Origin: Acetomicrobium hydrogeniformans
Lineage (GTDB): Bacteria > Synergistota > Synergistia > Synergistales > JAFGMB01
Assembly: GCA_016841745.1 (NCBI GenBank)
Contig: JAENYO010000005.1
Span: 146,439 to 210,438 of the forward strand
DNA length: 64,000 nt
Direction of reading: 5' to 3'
Part shown: positions 43,020-51,853 of the stretch, in pieces
Numbering within the stretch: position 1 is the first letter of the stretch
Layout: each line of letters begins with the position of its first letter
Position numbers and translations under genes: made by a program
The notes under the pieces: generated by a model
Told to the model about the DNA's origin: nothing
Databases searched by the model: none
Seen by the model: the letters and a program-made list of their open reading frames with translations, nothing else

Positions 43020-44345
43020 TTGGCCACCATAGATGTTAAGGTGAAAACTTCGGAGCTAAAACCGGGACAGGTTCTTGCTGAGGATATTTACGATATTTAC
43101 GGAAGGCCTCTCCTTTATGCGGGAGTGGTACTCAACCCCACCATCATCAGAGGCTTGATCCTCAGGGATTATCTGGATTATGTAAAGATCCGCGTTCCCT
43201 GCGAGGAAGCCCCCCAGGGTCTTATCAAACCTGAGGAATCCGTAAAAGGAATTCCCAGGGGTATCCACAAGAAGATCGGGAATTTCTTCATCAGAGCCCG
43301 AGATGTTGATCGGGTCCAGGCCGAAGTGGTTGAAGAACTTTCAAAAGATGTGAAACCTGTGATAGATAATATTTTTGATTCGGAGCCGGCCATACTGGAC
43401 AGTCTCCAACTTCTCTCCAGTCATGATGACCATACACATCAGCATTCCTGGATGGTTATGCTTCTGACACTTTCTATCCTGCGAAATGCGGAACTTAAAG
43501 GCATTCTACAGCCCGATCCTTACGATAAGATGGACGCTGCACTTGGGGCTCTACTCCATGACATAGGTAAGACAAAGATCTCTCTTGAAGTCCTTCTCAA
43601 GCCAGGCAAACTGACATCAGAAGAATTCGACCTTATTCGTAAACACCCAACCTACGGGTATGAGATGGTAAAGGCTACACCAAATCTGATGCCCATTGCA
43701 AAGGCTATAATAGCCCACCATCATCGGTATCTCGACGGAAGCGGATACTCCGCCGAGGGGCTGCCTTTGCTTGAGCGGATACCTGATCTGATAAGAATCG
43801 TGACCATCGTCGATGTATACGATGCCATTGTTTCCGAAAGGCCTTATCACGTGGCTGCCCTTCCCTACCATGCTATTAGAATTCTTTTTCAAGGTGCTGG
43901 AAGCAGGTTCGATAAACGGTTCATTTCTCTTCTCGATGATATTGTTGCGGGCTTCCCCTTAAGCTGTTTCCTGCTCTTTTCCGGTGGAATAATCGCTCAA
44001 GTTGAAAAGATCGAAAAGGAAGATAAAGATAATCCTCAACTTAATATTATTGGGTCCTTTTCCCGAAAAGGGGCTCACCTTGTGGGAAGCAAATTTTATC
44101 TAAATTCTGACTCCTGGGGAATGCCCAGGGAAAAAAACCTCATCCTTGGTGCTTATTCAACCGAAAGTCTTGAGGCAAAAGTCAAAGGAGCCGTAAGCCT
44201 TGGCAAAAGTGCAGATGAGATAATAGGTCCGGAAGAGGAATATCACTTCAGCGCTCTTCCAATCTTTGAGGAGCCCCTGCAGAGGATCTTTTCGTTATTT
44301 AATGAAAAATCCCCGAAACCTGAATCATCATCCGTGATTAACTGA
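43020..44345 (+). CDS. HD-GYP domain protein (probable c-di-GMP phosphodiesterase)
   Basis: The product is 441 aa. The HD-GYP domain spans about residues 125-315: first metal-site His in DDHTHQHSWMVM, the HD pair in LLHDIGKTKIS, the HP in KHPTYGYEMV, and the signature HHHRYLDGSGYSAEGLP (the GYP motif reads GYS-x-E-G-L-P). IVDVYDAIVSERPYH follows as usual. Such enzymes degrade c-di-GMP to pGpG or GMP. The N-terminal ~110 residues have a small domain of the type often found before HD-GYP (LKPGQVLAEDIYDIYG) and are not a receiver. The C-terminal ~120 residues are unrecognised. The start is TTG at 43020. Confidence 0.85.
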   Translation: MATIDVKVKTSELKPGQVLAEDIYDIYGRPLLYAGVVLNPTIIRGLILRDYLDYVKIRVPCEEAPQGLIKPEESVKGIPRGIHKKIGNFFIRARDVDRVQAEVVEELSKDVKPVIDNIFDSEPAILDSLQLLSSHDDHTHQHSWMVMLLTLSILRNAELKGILQPDPYDKMDAALGALLHDIGKTKISLEVLLKPGKLTSEEFDLIRKHPTYGYEMVKATPNLMPIAKAIIAHHHRYLDGSGYSAEGLPLLERIPDLIRIVTIVDVYDAIVSERPYHVAALPYHAIRILFQGAGSRFDKRFISLLDDIVAGFPLSCFLLFSGGIIAQVEKIEKEDKDNPQLNIIGSFSRKGAHLVGSKFYLNSDSWGMPREKNLILGAYSTESLEAKVKGAVSLGKSADEIIGPEEEYHFSALPIFEEPLQRIFSLFNEKSPKPESSSVIN

Positions 44346-44369
44346 AAATCGCCTTTAATATTGCGATCA

Positions 44370-44732
44370 TTAAAAAACCTTGTTCACCGCTTCCAGGACC
44401 CTCTCGGGTTGAAATGGTTTTACAACAAAGTCCCTGGCTCCTGCCTTTATGGCCTGAACCACAATGTCCTGCTGTCCCATAGCGCTTACCATTATCACCT
44501 TCGCTGAGGGATCCAGCTTTTTAAGGGCAAGAAGAGTGTTGAGTCCGTCCAGTTCGGGCATGGTTATATCCAGGGTTACCAATTCTGGTTTCAGCCTGGT
44601 GTATTCAATAAGGCACTGCTTTCCGTCTTCGGCTTCGCCTACTACCTCATGATTTCCCTTGGTCAGGATATCCTTCATCATCATTCTCATGAAGGCAGCA
44701 TCGTCTACGACAAGAATTTTACCCACATCCAT
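44370..44732 (-). CDS. cheY: CheY, chemotaxis response regulator
   Basis: The product is a single receiver domain of 120 aa. The acidic pair is at D10/D11 (ILVVDDAAFMR), the phospho-acceptor is D55 (LVTLDITMPELDG), the switch Ser follows in MVSAMGQ, and the Lys is in VVKPFQP. The absence of an output domain and the Met-rich first helix fit CheY. It interacts with FliM at the rotor and is dephosphorylated by CheC/CheX. It is convergent with the HD-GYP gene. Confidence 0.95.
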   Translation of the reverse strand: MDVGKILVVDDAAFMRMMMKDILTKGNHEVVGEAEDGKQCLIEYTRLKPELVTLDITMPELDGLNTLLALKKLDPSAKVIMVSAMGQQDIVVQAIKAGARDFVVKPFQPERVLEAVNKVF

Positions 44733-44841
44733 ACCTCCAGTTCATTTTCAAGTTTAGAGTTCTCCCTGTTAAGGAAAAGTATAAGAGTTAAAGGGGGTCA
44801 TAAAACCATTTTTCTTTTCTTCCCTTACTGAATTGTCAGTT

Positions 44842-45273
44842 CTATTCGAATTGGAATAGAACATTCCCCTTCATTTTAGGAATGAGAGCTATATGGCAGA
44901 CAGAATGCTCACCGTCGGGAATGTTTTCCCTTGAACAGAGAACGGAAAAACCTTCATCTTCCTGCCTGATCCTCTTGATAACATAGCCTCCAAGCCCTTC
45001 GTCAGTGGCTCCTGTAACGAGGTAAAGGAGCATTTCTTCATGAAAGTTCACCTCGATTTCCAGGATATCCTCCAGAATTTTCGGAAAAAGTGCCATCAGT
45101 TCTGAGCCATCCTTAATGATGCCCCAGGCAGGGACCCTTACCTCCTGGCATTGTTCTTCCCAGATGATCTTCACGGGGTTTTCCTGGGAGACTTTTCCAT
45201 AAAACATTATCAGGAGAAATACGGTTAGGACCACCAGGGGCATGGAAAGGGACAGGATCTGAAATCTTCTCAT
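44842..45273 (-). CDS. Uncharacterised membrane-anchored protein
   Basis: No family is recognised. The product is 143 aa with an N-terminal membrane segment (ILSLSMPLVVLTVFLLIMFY at residues ~6-25) and a ~115-residue outside part (VRVPAWGIIKDGSELMALFP, VNFHEEMLLYLVTGATDEGL). No lipobox. It starts 5 bp after the end of the gene at 45279 (same strand) and lies between flhG and cheY, so it is likely co-expressed with motility genes. Function is not shown by the sequence. Confidence 0.75.
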   Translation of the reverse strand: MRRFQILSLSMPLVVLTVFLLIMFYGKVSQENPVKIIWEEQCQEVRVPAWGIIKDGSELMALFPKILEDILEIEVNFHEEMLLYLVTGATDEGLGGYVIKRIRQEDEGFSVLCSRENIPDGEHSVCHIALIPKMKGNVLFQFE

Positions 45274-45278
45274 GATCT

Positions 45279-45602
45279 TTAAATATCTCCAATGTATTTC
45301 CTGTCCTTTAAGCCATTTGTCAGTTTTGAAGAGGCCTCCCGAACTGAATCGGCATCTCCCCTGGCAAATGATTCAAGCATCTTCAGAAGGGTTTCTTCTT
45401 CCATCCTCAACCTGGCCATGACCCTGCTGTATTTCCTTATCAGAAGGGTATCTTTTTTTGGGGACCTGGGAACATCTCCCCTTAGGCTGGAGTAGTGATC
45501 CATTATTCTTTTTTCCAGTTCCTTCTTCCTGTGGGGGTCTCTAAAACAAGCAGCCATTTCTGCTGCACCGGGCAGCGAAGATCCCTTTTTTGCTGTCATC
45601 AT
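45279..45602 (-). CDS. Uncharacterised small helical protein
   Basis: No family is recognised. The product is 107 aa, charged and helical (PHRKKELEKRIMDHYSSLRG, VMARLRMEEETLLKMLESFA), with no signal or membrane segment. It follows flhG by 26 bp and precedes the membrane-anchored gene by 5 bp on the same strand, so the three are probably an operon. It may be a cytoplasmic partner of FlhG or of the membrane protein, by position only. Confidence 0.7.
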   Translation of the reverse strand: MMTAKKGSSLPGAAEMAACFRDPHRKKELEKRIMDHYSSLRGDVPRSPKKDTLLIRKYSRVMARLRMEEETLLKMLESFARGDADSVREASSKLTNGLKDRKYIGDI

Positions 45603-45628
45603 CTATTTTCTCTCCTCCCGGATAGGGT

Positions 45629-46624
45629 TCATTTCCTGGAGCCGAGCTTGCCGAGCATGGTTTTCAGAAGTCTTGCCATTGGGCCTTTCTGGTCGTCCCC
45701 AGGTTTCTCTCTGTCCTTTTCTTCAGGAACGGAGAGGATCTTCTCCGTCATATCCTCTATTCTCTTTACCAGAGTGCTTCTTGGATAAAGTTTGACCAGA
45801 GGACATCTTGCTTTGACAGCCTTTGAAACCCTCAGGTCGTATGGAAGGTAACCAAGGAAGTTCAATTGAAGGCCAAGGAAATGCCTGCTCGTGTGGATCA
45901 GCCTCTCTGCTCCGAGAATAGCCTCCTGTCTGGAGAAGGCCATGTTGATGACGATGTAAATTTCCTTTTCTTCAAGCTGTTCTTTTTTATAGCAATGAAA
46001 AAGGCTTTTGATCATACCGTAGGCATCTTTCAGTGCAGTGGGCTCAGGAGTAGTTATGAGAACAATAGCATCGGCGGCCATTGAGAAATCCCGTACAGTG
46101 GAATTGATACCTGCCCCTGTGTCTATCACTATTACATCAACCATATCGTCCAGAGCCATTATTTCGGGCAGAAGCCTGGCCCTGGTGTGGGGATCCATTT
46201 CGGCCAGCTCGGGGATGCCGCTCCCGCCAGGAACGAGCCATACCCTTTTCGAAACAGGAAGGGTTATTTCCCTCAGGGAAAGTTCTCCCCGGATCACGTG
46301 ATTGAGATTGAGCCTTGTATCCAATCCCAGGAGAACATCCGCATTGGCAAGCCCCAGGTCGGCATCTATGAGGGCAGCAGGTTTACTGAACTTCTCGCCC
46401 GTGAGGAGAGCGAGATTTAGTGCAAAGCTACTTTTGCCCACTCCTCCCTTGCCACTTATGACGGCGATGGATTTCTTGCCCTTCTGGCGGATCTTCTTAT
46501 TTCTTTCCCTACCTTCGGAGAGGGTTTTCTGTAATTCCTTGAGCTGAAGAGATTCGAAGCTGTAATCCTCTATATCTGAAGGGGAGTTGTCTCCCTTTGT
46601 AGGAATGACCTTGCCAAGCCTCAT
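45629..46624 (-). CDS. flhG: FlhG (MinD/ParA-type ATPase controlling flagellar number)
   Basis: The product is about 331 aa from the ATG at 46622-46624, which overlaps the flhF stop (ATGA). The deviant Walker A SGKGGVGKSSFALNLALL and the switch segments DADLGLANADVLLGLDTRLN and VIVIDTGAGINSTVRDF are diagnostic of MinD-like ATPases. The coupling to flhF identifies it as FlhG (YlxH). FlhG stimulates FlhF GTPase and limits flagellar number. The N-terminal ~60 residues are polar and may include the FlhF-activating segment. Confidence 0.93.
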   Translation of the reverse strand: MRLGKVIPTKGDNSPSDIEDYSFESLQLKELQKTLSEGRERNKKIRQKGKKSIAVISGKGGVGKSSFALNLALLTGEKFSKPAALIDADLGLANADVLLGLDTRLNLNHVIRGELSLREITLPVSKRVWLVPGGSGIPELAEMDPHTRARLLPEIMALDDMVDVIVIDTGAGINSTVRDFSMAADAIVLITTPEPTALKDAYGMIKSLFHCYKKEQLEEKEIYIVINMAFSRQEAILGAERLIHTSRHFLGLQLNFLGYLPYDLRVSKAVKARCPLVKLYPRSTLVKRIEDMTEKILSVPEEKDREKPGDDQKGPMARLLKTMLGKLGSRK

Positions 46625-47820
46625 CTTCCTTCTCTCCTGCCTAATATACAATCCATAATGAATTCGGGATCGGCGAAATTGATATCCCGGGGTACGTTCT
46701 GTCCAGTAGTTACGAAGGATAGCGGGAGATCAAAGGTCAGGGGCAGGGCCAGCAGACATCCAAGACCCAGGGTTTCGTCGGCCTTTGTTAGAAGCAGCCT
46801 GGAGAGTGGGACAGCGCCGCCTGTTTTTTCAATGGCAGCCCTGACATCACCGGGTCTGGCAGTGGCCGATACGGCCATGTGCACTGCCTGGGGAGAAAAG
46901 TTATTATATATGTTCTCTATTTGTACGATGCGGTCCCTTTCCCTGAAACCGTGTCCAGGCGTGTCCATAAGGATCAGGGTGTCCTCCGGATATTTTTTTA
47001 GCAGTTCAGGGATCTCCGCACCATTATTGACGGCTTCCAGGGGGATGTGAAGGACCCTTGCGAATGTTCTTATCTGGTCCACTGCAGATACGCGGTAGTT
47101 ATCTGAGGTGAAGAGGGCCACATCCCTTCCTTCCTGAACGGCTATGGCAGCGATCTTGGCGATGGTGGTAGTTTTGCCCACTCCCGTGGGACCAACGATC
47201 ATTACCCTGTTTCCTCCCAGAGCACTGGTGAGCATGTCCTTTCCGGGAGGAAAGCAGAGGTCTTTACATCGTATTTTCAGCCACTTTCGGAAAGAAAGTC
47301 CACTTTCAGGGGATTCAGAGAATTCGTTCCACAGCATTTCAGCATAATTTTCAGGAAGTTCGCTTTTCAGCAGTTCTTCCAAAGCAAGGGCCTTTTCAGA
47401 GAATTCCCCCTGTTCCTCTTCCCGGGATTTTCCAATCTCAGGTTTTGATGCAACCGGATTGGAACGTTGGTGGACCTTGATATCAACCTTGTCTTCCACT
47501 TCCTCAATGAGGCGTTCCTGAAGGTCTCCCGTACCCTCTTTCTGACCCAGGTTCTTTTTGTATTCCAGCAGGGCCTTGAAGACCTCCATCTGTCTCTTTT
47601 CAAGATCGGGGTCCCGTTTCTCCATCCAGGGTTTCTTTTCCTCCTCCAGGATGCCTGCTCTTACGACCAGTTCCTTCTTCCTGAAAAAGGGGAGGAAAGA
47701 GGGGGTTCTAACGGTTTGTATGGAAAGGATGATTCCGTCGGGTCCAAACTTCTCCCTTACCCGCTGAAAGGCCTCATTCTCGGTTTTTGCGCGGAACTCT
47801 ATTTCTTTAACCAGCCTCAA
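46621..47820 (-). CDS. flhF: FlhF, SRP-type GTPase for flagellar placement
   Basis: The product is about 399 aa from the TTG at 47820, giving LRLVKEIEFRAKTENEA, a typical FlhF N-terminus, 8 nt after GAAGGTG; the frame also has GTG and ATG starts 4 and 3 codons earlier. The NG domain is clear: P-loop VGPTGVGKTTTIAKIA, DNYRVSAVDQIRTFARVL and LMDTPGHGF. A charged B domain precedes it. It marks the site of flagellar assembly and partners FlhG. Its 5' leader contains a hairpin (47842-47861). Confidence 0.93.
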   Translation of the reverse strand: MRLVKEIEFRAKTENEAFQRVREKFGPDGIILSIQTVRTPSFLPFFRKKELVVRAGILEEEKKPWMEKRDPDLEKRQMEVFKALLEYKKNLGQKEGTGDLQERLIEEVEDKVDIKVHQRSNPVASKPEIGKSREEEQGEFSEKALALEELLKSELPENYAEMLWNEFSESPESGLSFRKWLKIRCKDLCFPPGKDMLTSALGGNRVMIVGPTGVGKTTTIAKIAAIAVQEGRDVALFTSDNYRVSAVDQIRTFARVLHIPLEAVNNGAEIPELLKKYPEDTLILMDTPGHGFRERDRIVQIENIYNNFSPQAVHMAVSATARPGDVRAAIEKTGGAVPLSRLLLTKADETLGLGCLLALPLTFDLPLSFVTTGQNVPRDINFADPEFIMDCILGRREGR

Positions 47821-47841
47821 TGGTAACATCACCTTCTTCTG

Positions 47842-47861
47842 TCTGATCCCGGGGGGTCAGA
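47842..47861. promoter_or_regulatory. Hairpin in the cheR-flhF gap
   Basis: TCTGATCCC pairs with GGGGTCAGA (nine pairs, one G-T) across a two-base loop. It is not followed by a T run in the flhF direction, so it is more likely a leader or RNA-processing structure than a terminator. The gap between cheR and flhF is 60 bp. Confidence 0.35.
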
Positions 47862-47880
47862 ATTCTATTTGGGTAATACC

Positions 47881-48744
47881 CTATCTTGCGTGCCGGAGAA
47901 CCTTTGTGATCCCCAGTGATCTTTTCTCTGTTAATTCAGTGGAGGTATCCTCTGAAGGTTTTCTGTAGAGGAAGGAGCCAGCAGCCTCGAACCCCAGTTT
48001 GCTGTAACCGAATATCTGTTCTGTGGACCCGACCATGAGATAACCGCCCGGGGCAAGGCAGTTAAAGAAGCCTTCGTAAAGCTTGGCTTTCGTCTCTGCT
48101 GAAAAGTAGATAACCACGTTTCTGCAGAGGATGAGGTGCTGATCTTTGAGGAAGGGGTCCTTGAGGAGATTGAAGCGTCTGAAGAATACATTGTCTCTCA
48201 CCTTTCGAGTGACCTGGAACATTTCATTCCCGGCGGGTCTGAAGTACGACTCTCGAAGTGTTTCCGGAATTTTTTCGAGCTGACTGGCAGGGTAGATCCC
48301 TTCCTGTGCTTTTGCCAGGGCTCCTTCATCAACGTCAGCGGCAATAAGCTTGAAGTGGAGTCCTGATTCCAGGGCCAGAATGGCAAGAGAATATGCTTCC
48401 TGACCCGAAGAACACCCTGCGCTCCAGATGTTGATGGTCCGAATGCCCCGTTCCATCAGGGATGGAAGGACCTTCTCCTTCAGAGTTCGCCACCTTTCAG
48501 GGTTTCGGAAGAATTCGGTGACGTTTATGGTGATGTAGTCAAGGAAGTCCCTGCGTTTCTGCAGGTTCCTCAGAAGTAGATCATAGTATTCCCTGTAATT
48601 GGAGATCTTCCAGTTCTTCATAAGGGTATGAACTCGGCGATGGATCTGGTATTTGTACATTCCCAGATCCACTCCGGTTAGATGGGCAACATTTTTTTTG
48701 AACTCTTCGTATCCGGGCCCGGCCGGATATATTTTCTCACTCAC
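47881..48744 (-). CDS. cheR: CheR, chemoreceptor methyltransferase
   Basis: The product is 287 aa. It has the N-terminal CheR helical part (QIHRRVHTLMKNWKISNYRE), the SAM-binding IWSAGCSSGQEAYSLAIL and the catalytic-face motif LILCRNVVIYFSAETK. It adds methyl groups to receptor glutamates using SAM. It lacks a C-terminal TPR. It lies between fliN and flhF in the same minus-strand run, separate from cheB. Confidence 0.95.
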   Translation of the reverse strand: MSEKIYPAGPGYEEFKKNVAHLTGVDLGMYKYQIHRRVHTLMKNWKISNYREYYDLLLRNLQKRRDFLDYITINVTEFFRNPERWRTLKEKVLPSLMERGIRTINIWSAGCSSGQEAYSLAILALESGLHFKLIAADVDEGALAKAQEGIYPASQLEKIPETLRESYFRPAGNEMFQVTRKVRDNVFFRRFNLLKDPFLKDQHLILCRNVVIYFSAETKAKLYEGFFNCLAPGGYLMVGSTEQIFGYSKLGFEAAGSFLYRKPSEDTSTELTEKRSLGITKVLRHAR

Positions 48745-48770
48745 AAAAGTTCTCCAACAGGCTTCTACGA

Positions 48771-49457
48771 TCAGGCCCCACTGGTAATGGCCTGTTCACT
48801 GCGGCAATTACCAACAAGTTCTGTAATCCTGATCCCGAAGTTTTCATCTATTACAACCACTTCGCCCTTGAGGATGAGTTTGCTATTGGCAAGTATCTCC
48901 ACTGGTTCTCCCACAAGTGTGTTTAGCTCCACCACTGTTCCTGGTTCAAGGGAAAGAATATCACCGATGGTCATCTGGGCCCTTCCAAGAACCACGGATA
49001 TTTTTATGGGTATATCCATAAGCAGGTTCATCCCCACTCCATCCATGGTCGAAGAGAATGGGGGTGTTTCCATATTGTCGATCTGGGGAAAGCTTGCCGG
49101 TTTTGCCTGAGGCTTATCTACCGGAGAAAATGATGGAGTCTCTAAATTGAAGCCTGAAGAAGATTTCACGCTTGCGATTATGTCATCGATAGCTGAAAGG
49201 TTTTCTCCTTCGCTTGCAGATTCAAGTCCCATCCGTTCAAGGTCTGGAATGTCAGGGATGCTTTCGGTGATGGAGTCCAATCCTTCAAGACCTTTGGCAA
49301 TAGCATCGGCTTCCTCGGGGCTTATGCCCGAATCATTCCAGTTTTCAACTGTTTCAAGCTGTTTCAAGTTCTCCTCCTGAGAAGGGACGGTTCCTTCTGA
49401 ACTTGCATGGTTTTCCAACGTGGGTTGTCCATTCATTATTGTTTTCTCTTCGGACAT
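48771..49457 (-). CDS. fliN: FliN, flagellar motor switch protein with long N-terminal extension
   Basis: The product is 228 aa. The last ~85 residues are a classical FliN/SpoA domain (ISVVLGRAQMTIGDILSLEP, VVELNTLVGEPVEILANSKL, GEVVVIDENFGIRITEL). The first ~140 are acidic and low-complexity, with no second CheC-like fold, so this is not FliY. It builds the lower C-ring with FliM and FliG; fliM is 10 kb away (37611) and fliG is outside the window. The start is ambiguous: no strong ribosome site before Met-1 or Met-8. Confidence 0.93.
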   Translation of the reverse strand: MSEEKTIMNGQPTLENHASSEGTVPSQEENLKQLETVENWNDSGISPEEADAIAKGLEGLDSITESIPDIPDLERMGLESASEGENLSAIDDIIASVKSSSGFNLETPSFSPVDKPQAKPASFPQIDNMETPPFSSTMDGVGMNLLMDIPIKISVVLGRAQMTIGDILSLEPGTVVELNTLVGEPVEILANSKLILKGEVVVIDENFGIRITELVGNCRSEQAITSGA

Positions 49458-49518
49458 GATAAAGGGTAACCGCCTGCCGGCAGTTCACCCTCACCTCCTT
49501 CTGTCAGCCTTTTTTCTT

Positions 49519-50286
49519 CTAGGACCCGAAGGCCTCGATCATTTTTCTTGCAGATTCAGAACCGGATTCGAAGGCCTTTGAGGCAGCTTCGTAAGCTCGG
49601 CTAGCTTCTATCATTCTTGTCATTTCTTCCACAATATTTACATTTGAGCCTTCCAGGGCTCCCGTAAGCAGGTCCACATCTTCTTCGTCAATCTCTTCGG
49701 GAGGGCCGGATGGACCTGTCTCGGAAAGGAGGGTACTTCCCCTTCTCATAAGGTAAGAGGGTGATGTGAAACGGTACAGGGATATCTTCCCTATCTCCGT
49801 ACCTTCAGCCAGGACGGACCCGTCAGATCTTATCTCTATGGTCGAAGCCTCTCCGGGGGTGATGGGGCCGCCATTGCCCATGATGGTCATGCCCGATGGT
49901 GTGACCAGGTTGCCTTCGGAATCCAGAGAGAGGTTCCCCGCCCGGGTATAGTAATTGTTCTTGCCGTCGGAGACCTGGAAATAACCCTCTCCCCTTATGG
50001 CACAATCCAGGGGATTTCCTGTTTCCCTGATGGTACCGGGTTCAGTGTTAACTGCAGTTTCGGAGAGGATCACCCCTAGTCCGACAGTACCCACTATCTC
50101 TTCAGAGATGTCTCCGGAACCTGGATTTTCGTTTCGAAAAAGCTTTACTTCGGGAAATGCTTTTGCCACAGCCAGGCTTTTGGAAAAACCGGAGGTATTG
50201 GCATTGGCAAGGTTATTGGATGCCACATCCACTGCTTTTTCCTGAACCAGCATGGCTGCAACACTACCATAAATTCCTCGAAACAA
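49519..50286 (-). CDS. flgF: FlgF-type proximal rod protein
   Basis: The product is 255 residues with the rod family N-terminus (VDVASNNLANANTSGFSKSL), the central PLDCAIRGEGYFQVSDGKNN / YYTRAGNLSLDSEGNLV and the C-terminal GSNVNIVEEMTRMIEASRAY motif. The N-terminal MFRGIYGSVAAMLVQEKAVD and length fit FlgF better than FlgG, which is at 10594. The start is TTG at 50286, 9 nt after AAAGGGG. It is next to flgC and flgB, giving flgB-flgC-flgF. The assignment between FlgF and a second FlgG-like rod protein is by similarity and position. Confidence 0.8.
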   Translation of the reverse strand: MFRGIYGSVAAMLVQEKAVDVASNNLANANTSGFSKSLAVAKAFPEVKLFRNENPGSGDISEEIVGTVGLGVILSETAVNTEPGTIRETGNPLDCAIRGEGYFQVSDGKNNYYTRAGNLSLDSEGNLVTPSGMTIMGNGGPITPGEASTIEIRSDGSVLAEGTEIGKISLYRFTSPSYLMRRGSTLLSETGPSGPPEEIDEEDVDLLTGALEGSNVNIVEEMTRMIEASRAYEAASKAFESGSESARKMIEAFGS

Positions 50287-50308
50287 GAGATCAGCCCCTT
50301 TCCACTAT

Positions 50309-50728
50309 CTATCCCTTAAGGAGATCTGTGGCGGCTTCCCACATGGACCTGGCTGTCTGGACAACCTCGAGATTGGCCTCGTAGGCTCGGCTTGCTGCCA
50401 TCATGTCAGCCATTTCCCTGACCACTGATACGTTGGGATATGCCACGTATCCCTCTTCGTTCGCGTCGGGGTGACCCGGGTCGTATTCCATGCGGGGAGG
50501 GGAATCGTCCAAGTCGACCTCCTTGACTATAACCCCCGCGGATCTCCCTTCGTCACCCATGGCTTCCTCCAGCCTCTCTTCAAAGACAGGGATTTTTCTC
50601 TGGTAAGGGCCCCCATTTTCTGTCCGGGTGGTGTTTACGTTGGCCAGATTCTCCGCAATGGTGTCCATCATGGTCCTGTGGGCGGTAAGGGAGCTGCCGG
50701 CTATGTCCATGTTCTTGAAAACGCGCAT
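50309..50728 (-). CDS. flgC: FlgC, proximal rod protein
   Basis: The product is 139 aa with the FlgC pattern MDIAGSSLTAHRTMMDTIAE and NLANVNTTRTENGGPYQRKI (YxRK segment) followed by YVAYPNVSVVREMADMMAAS and RAYEANLEVVQTARSM. It lies directly after flgB (2-bp gap) and before flgF. fliE, which often follows flgC, is absent here. Confidence 0.96.
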   Translation of the reverse strand: MRVFKNMDIAGSSLTAHRTMMDTIAENLANVNTTRTENGGPYQRKIPVFEERLEEAMGDEGRSAGVIVKEVDLDDSPPRMEYDPGHPDANEEGYVAYPNVSVVREMADMMAASRAYEANLEVVQTARSMWEAATDLLKG

Positions 50729-50729
50729 T

Positions 50730-51152
50730 CTACTTGCCTCCCATGGCTGTTTTTATCATGTCGGCCCGCTTTGCCATCATCCTGAGAATTCCGTTGTAGG
50801 CCATCTTTGTTTCTGCCAGCTTTGCCATTTCGATCTCAGGGTCCACGTTGTTTCCGTCAAGGCGATAGATCCCTTCATCGTTGGTTATTTCCTCAACCTT
50901 GAAACCATCAGTTCCCTTTCCCCGGAAATTGGGGCCAAGGTGTTTTTCATCGGTGGTCTTAAGGGTCAACTTTCGGGAGGAGCAATTATTTTCAAGGGCT
51001 GATCGAAGATTGTCCTCGAAAGAAATTTCTTTTTTCTTGTAGGCTGGAGTGTTTACGTTTGCCAGATTCTCCGCCACTGCCCCGAATCTCCTGGCAAGGG
51101 CTGAAGCTCCCAGCTTGCCGGCCATCCATGTCTTATCATTCATTGGATCCAT
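50730..51152 (-). CDS. flgB: FlgB, proximal rod protein
   Basis: The product is 140 aa. The FlgB features are ALARRFGAVAENLANVNTPA followed by YKKKEISFED near the start, and DPEIEMAKLAETKMAYNGIL with MMAKRADMIKTAM at the end. It forms the cell-proximal rod. Two ATGs (residues 1 and 4) are possible. It is preceded by a 68-bp gap and a MotE-like gene. Confidence 0.96.
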   Translation of the reverse strand: MDPMNDKTWMAGKLGASALARRFGAVAENLANVNTPAYKKKEISFEDNLRSALENNCSSRKLTLKTTDEKHLGPNFRGKGTDGFKVEEITNDEGIYRLDGNNVDPEIEMAKLAETKMAYNGILRMMAKRADMIKTAMGGK

Positions 51153-51220
51153 TCACCCTCTCTTCAAGGTGGCATTTATTATTCCTGAACATATTTTTCC
51201 TGGAATTATCTGATCTGCTT

Positions 51221-51835
51221 CTAAGTTTTTTCGGTCTCTATCCTTGCGAACCTTACAAGCCTGGCAGCAGATTCGGGATTCATCTTTCCCAGGACCTGGG
51301 CTCGCTGCTCCGAATCCATAATTTCCAGCAGGGAGGCGGCTTCCTCCAGTGGAAGAAGGGAGATTATCCTGGCAGCTTTTGAAGGAGGCATCTCTGCAAA
51401 ACTTTCGGAAACCAGGCCGAAGAAAGCGGGACCCCCTTCTTTTTGAGCCTTTTCTTCCTTGATCTTATCCTGGGCTGCAAGCTTTTCCTCAAGGAGAGCC
51501 TTGCTGGTCCTGATTTTTTTCTTCTCCTCTTCAAGGCGGGCTCTCTCTTCTTCCAGGGCCTTACTTCTTGCCAGGAGATATTCCTCCTTCTCCTCAAGTT
51601 CCAGGAGGCGGCGTTCGTAGCCAGTTACAGGAGGCGATATCCTTTCAAGGAGCGGATAGACTTTTCTGCCTATGAGGGGCACTTCCTCCACCCATGGTGC
51701 TATCCTGTCAGCGATCACATATATCCCACCACCCATGAACAGTCCTGCAATTATGCCTGTTAAAAGGACAAGAAGGAGCAGAAGGATCTTGAACAGTTTA
51801 AAGAAATTTCCTAATCTTCCGGTGCTGGCTTCCAT
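51221..51835 (-). CDS. MotE-like / MgtE-N domain protein
   Basis: The product is 204 aa with a membrane segment near the N-terminus (KILLLLLVLLTGIIAGLFMG at residues ~16-35), a coiled coil at about 70-135 (LLELEEKEEYLLARSKALEE and on), and a C-terminal domain (MPPSKAARIISLLPLEEAAS, IMDSEQRAQVLGKMNPESAA) resembling the MgtE N-terminal/FliG-like helical repeat. This architecture matches MotE, a stator-associated protein of some bacteria, and related flagellar proteins. It is just upstream of flgB. The MotE name is used loosely: the architecture is seen, function is inferred. Confidence 0.65.
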   Translation of the reverse strand: MEASTGRLGNFFKLFKILLLLLVLLTGIIAGLFMGGGIYVIADRIAPWVEEVPLIGRKVYPLLERISPPVTGYERRLLELEEKEEYLLARSKALEEERARLEEEKKKIRTSKALLEEKLAAQDKIKEEKAQKEGGPAFFGLVSESFAEMPPSKAARIISLLPLEEAASLLEIMDSEQRAQVLGKMNPESAARLVRFARIETEKT

Positions 51836-51853
51836 TTTCTTCTCCTTGTTCCG

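Noticed and set aside
44346-44369. Terminator between the HD-GYP gene and cheY
   Set aside because: Only a five-pair ATCGC/GCGAT stem with a ten-base A/T loop was seen; too weak to annotate.
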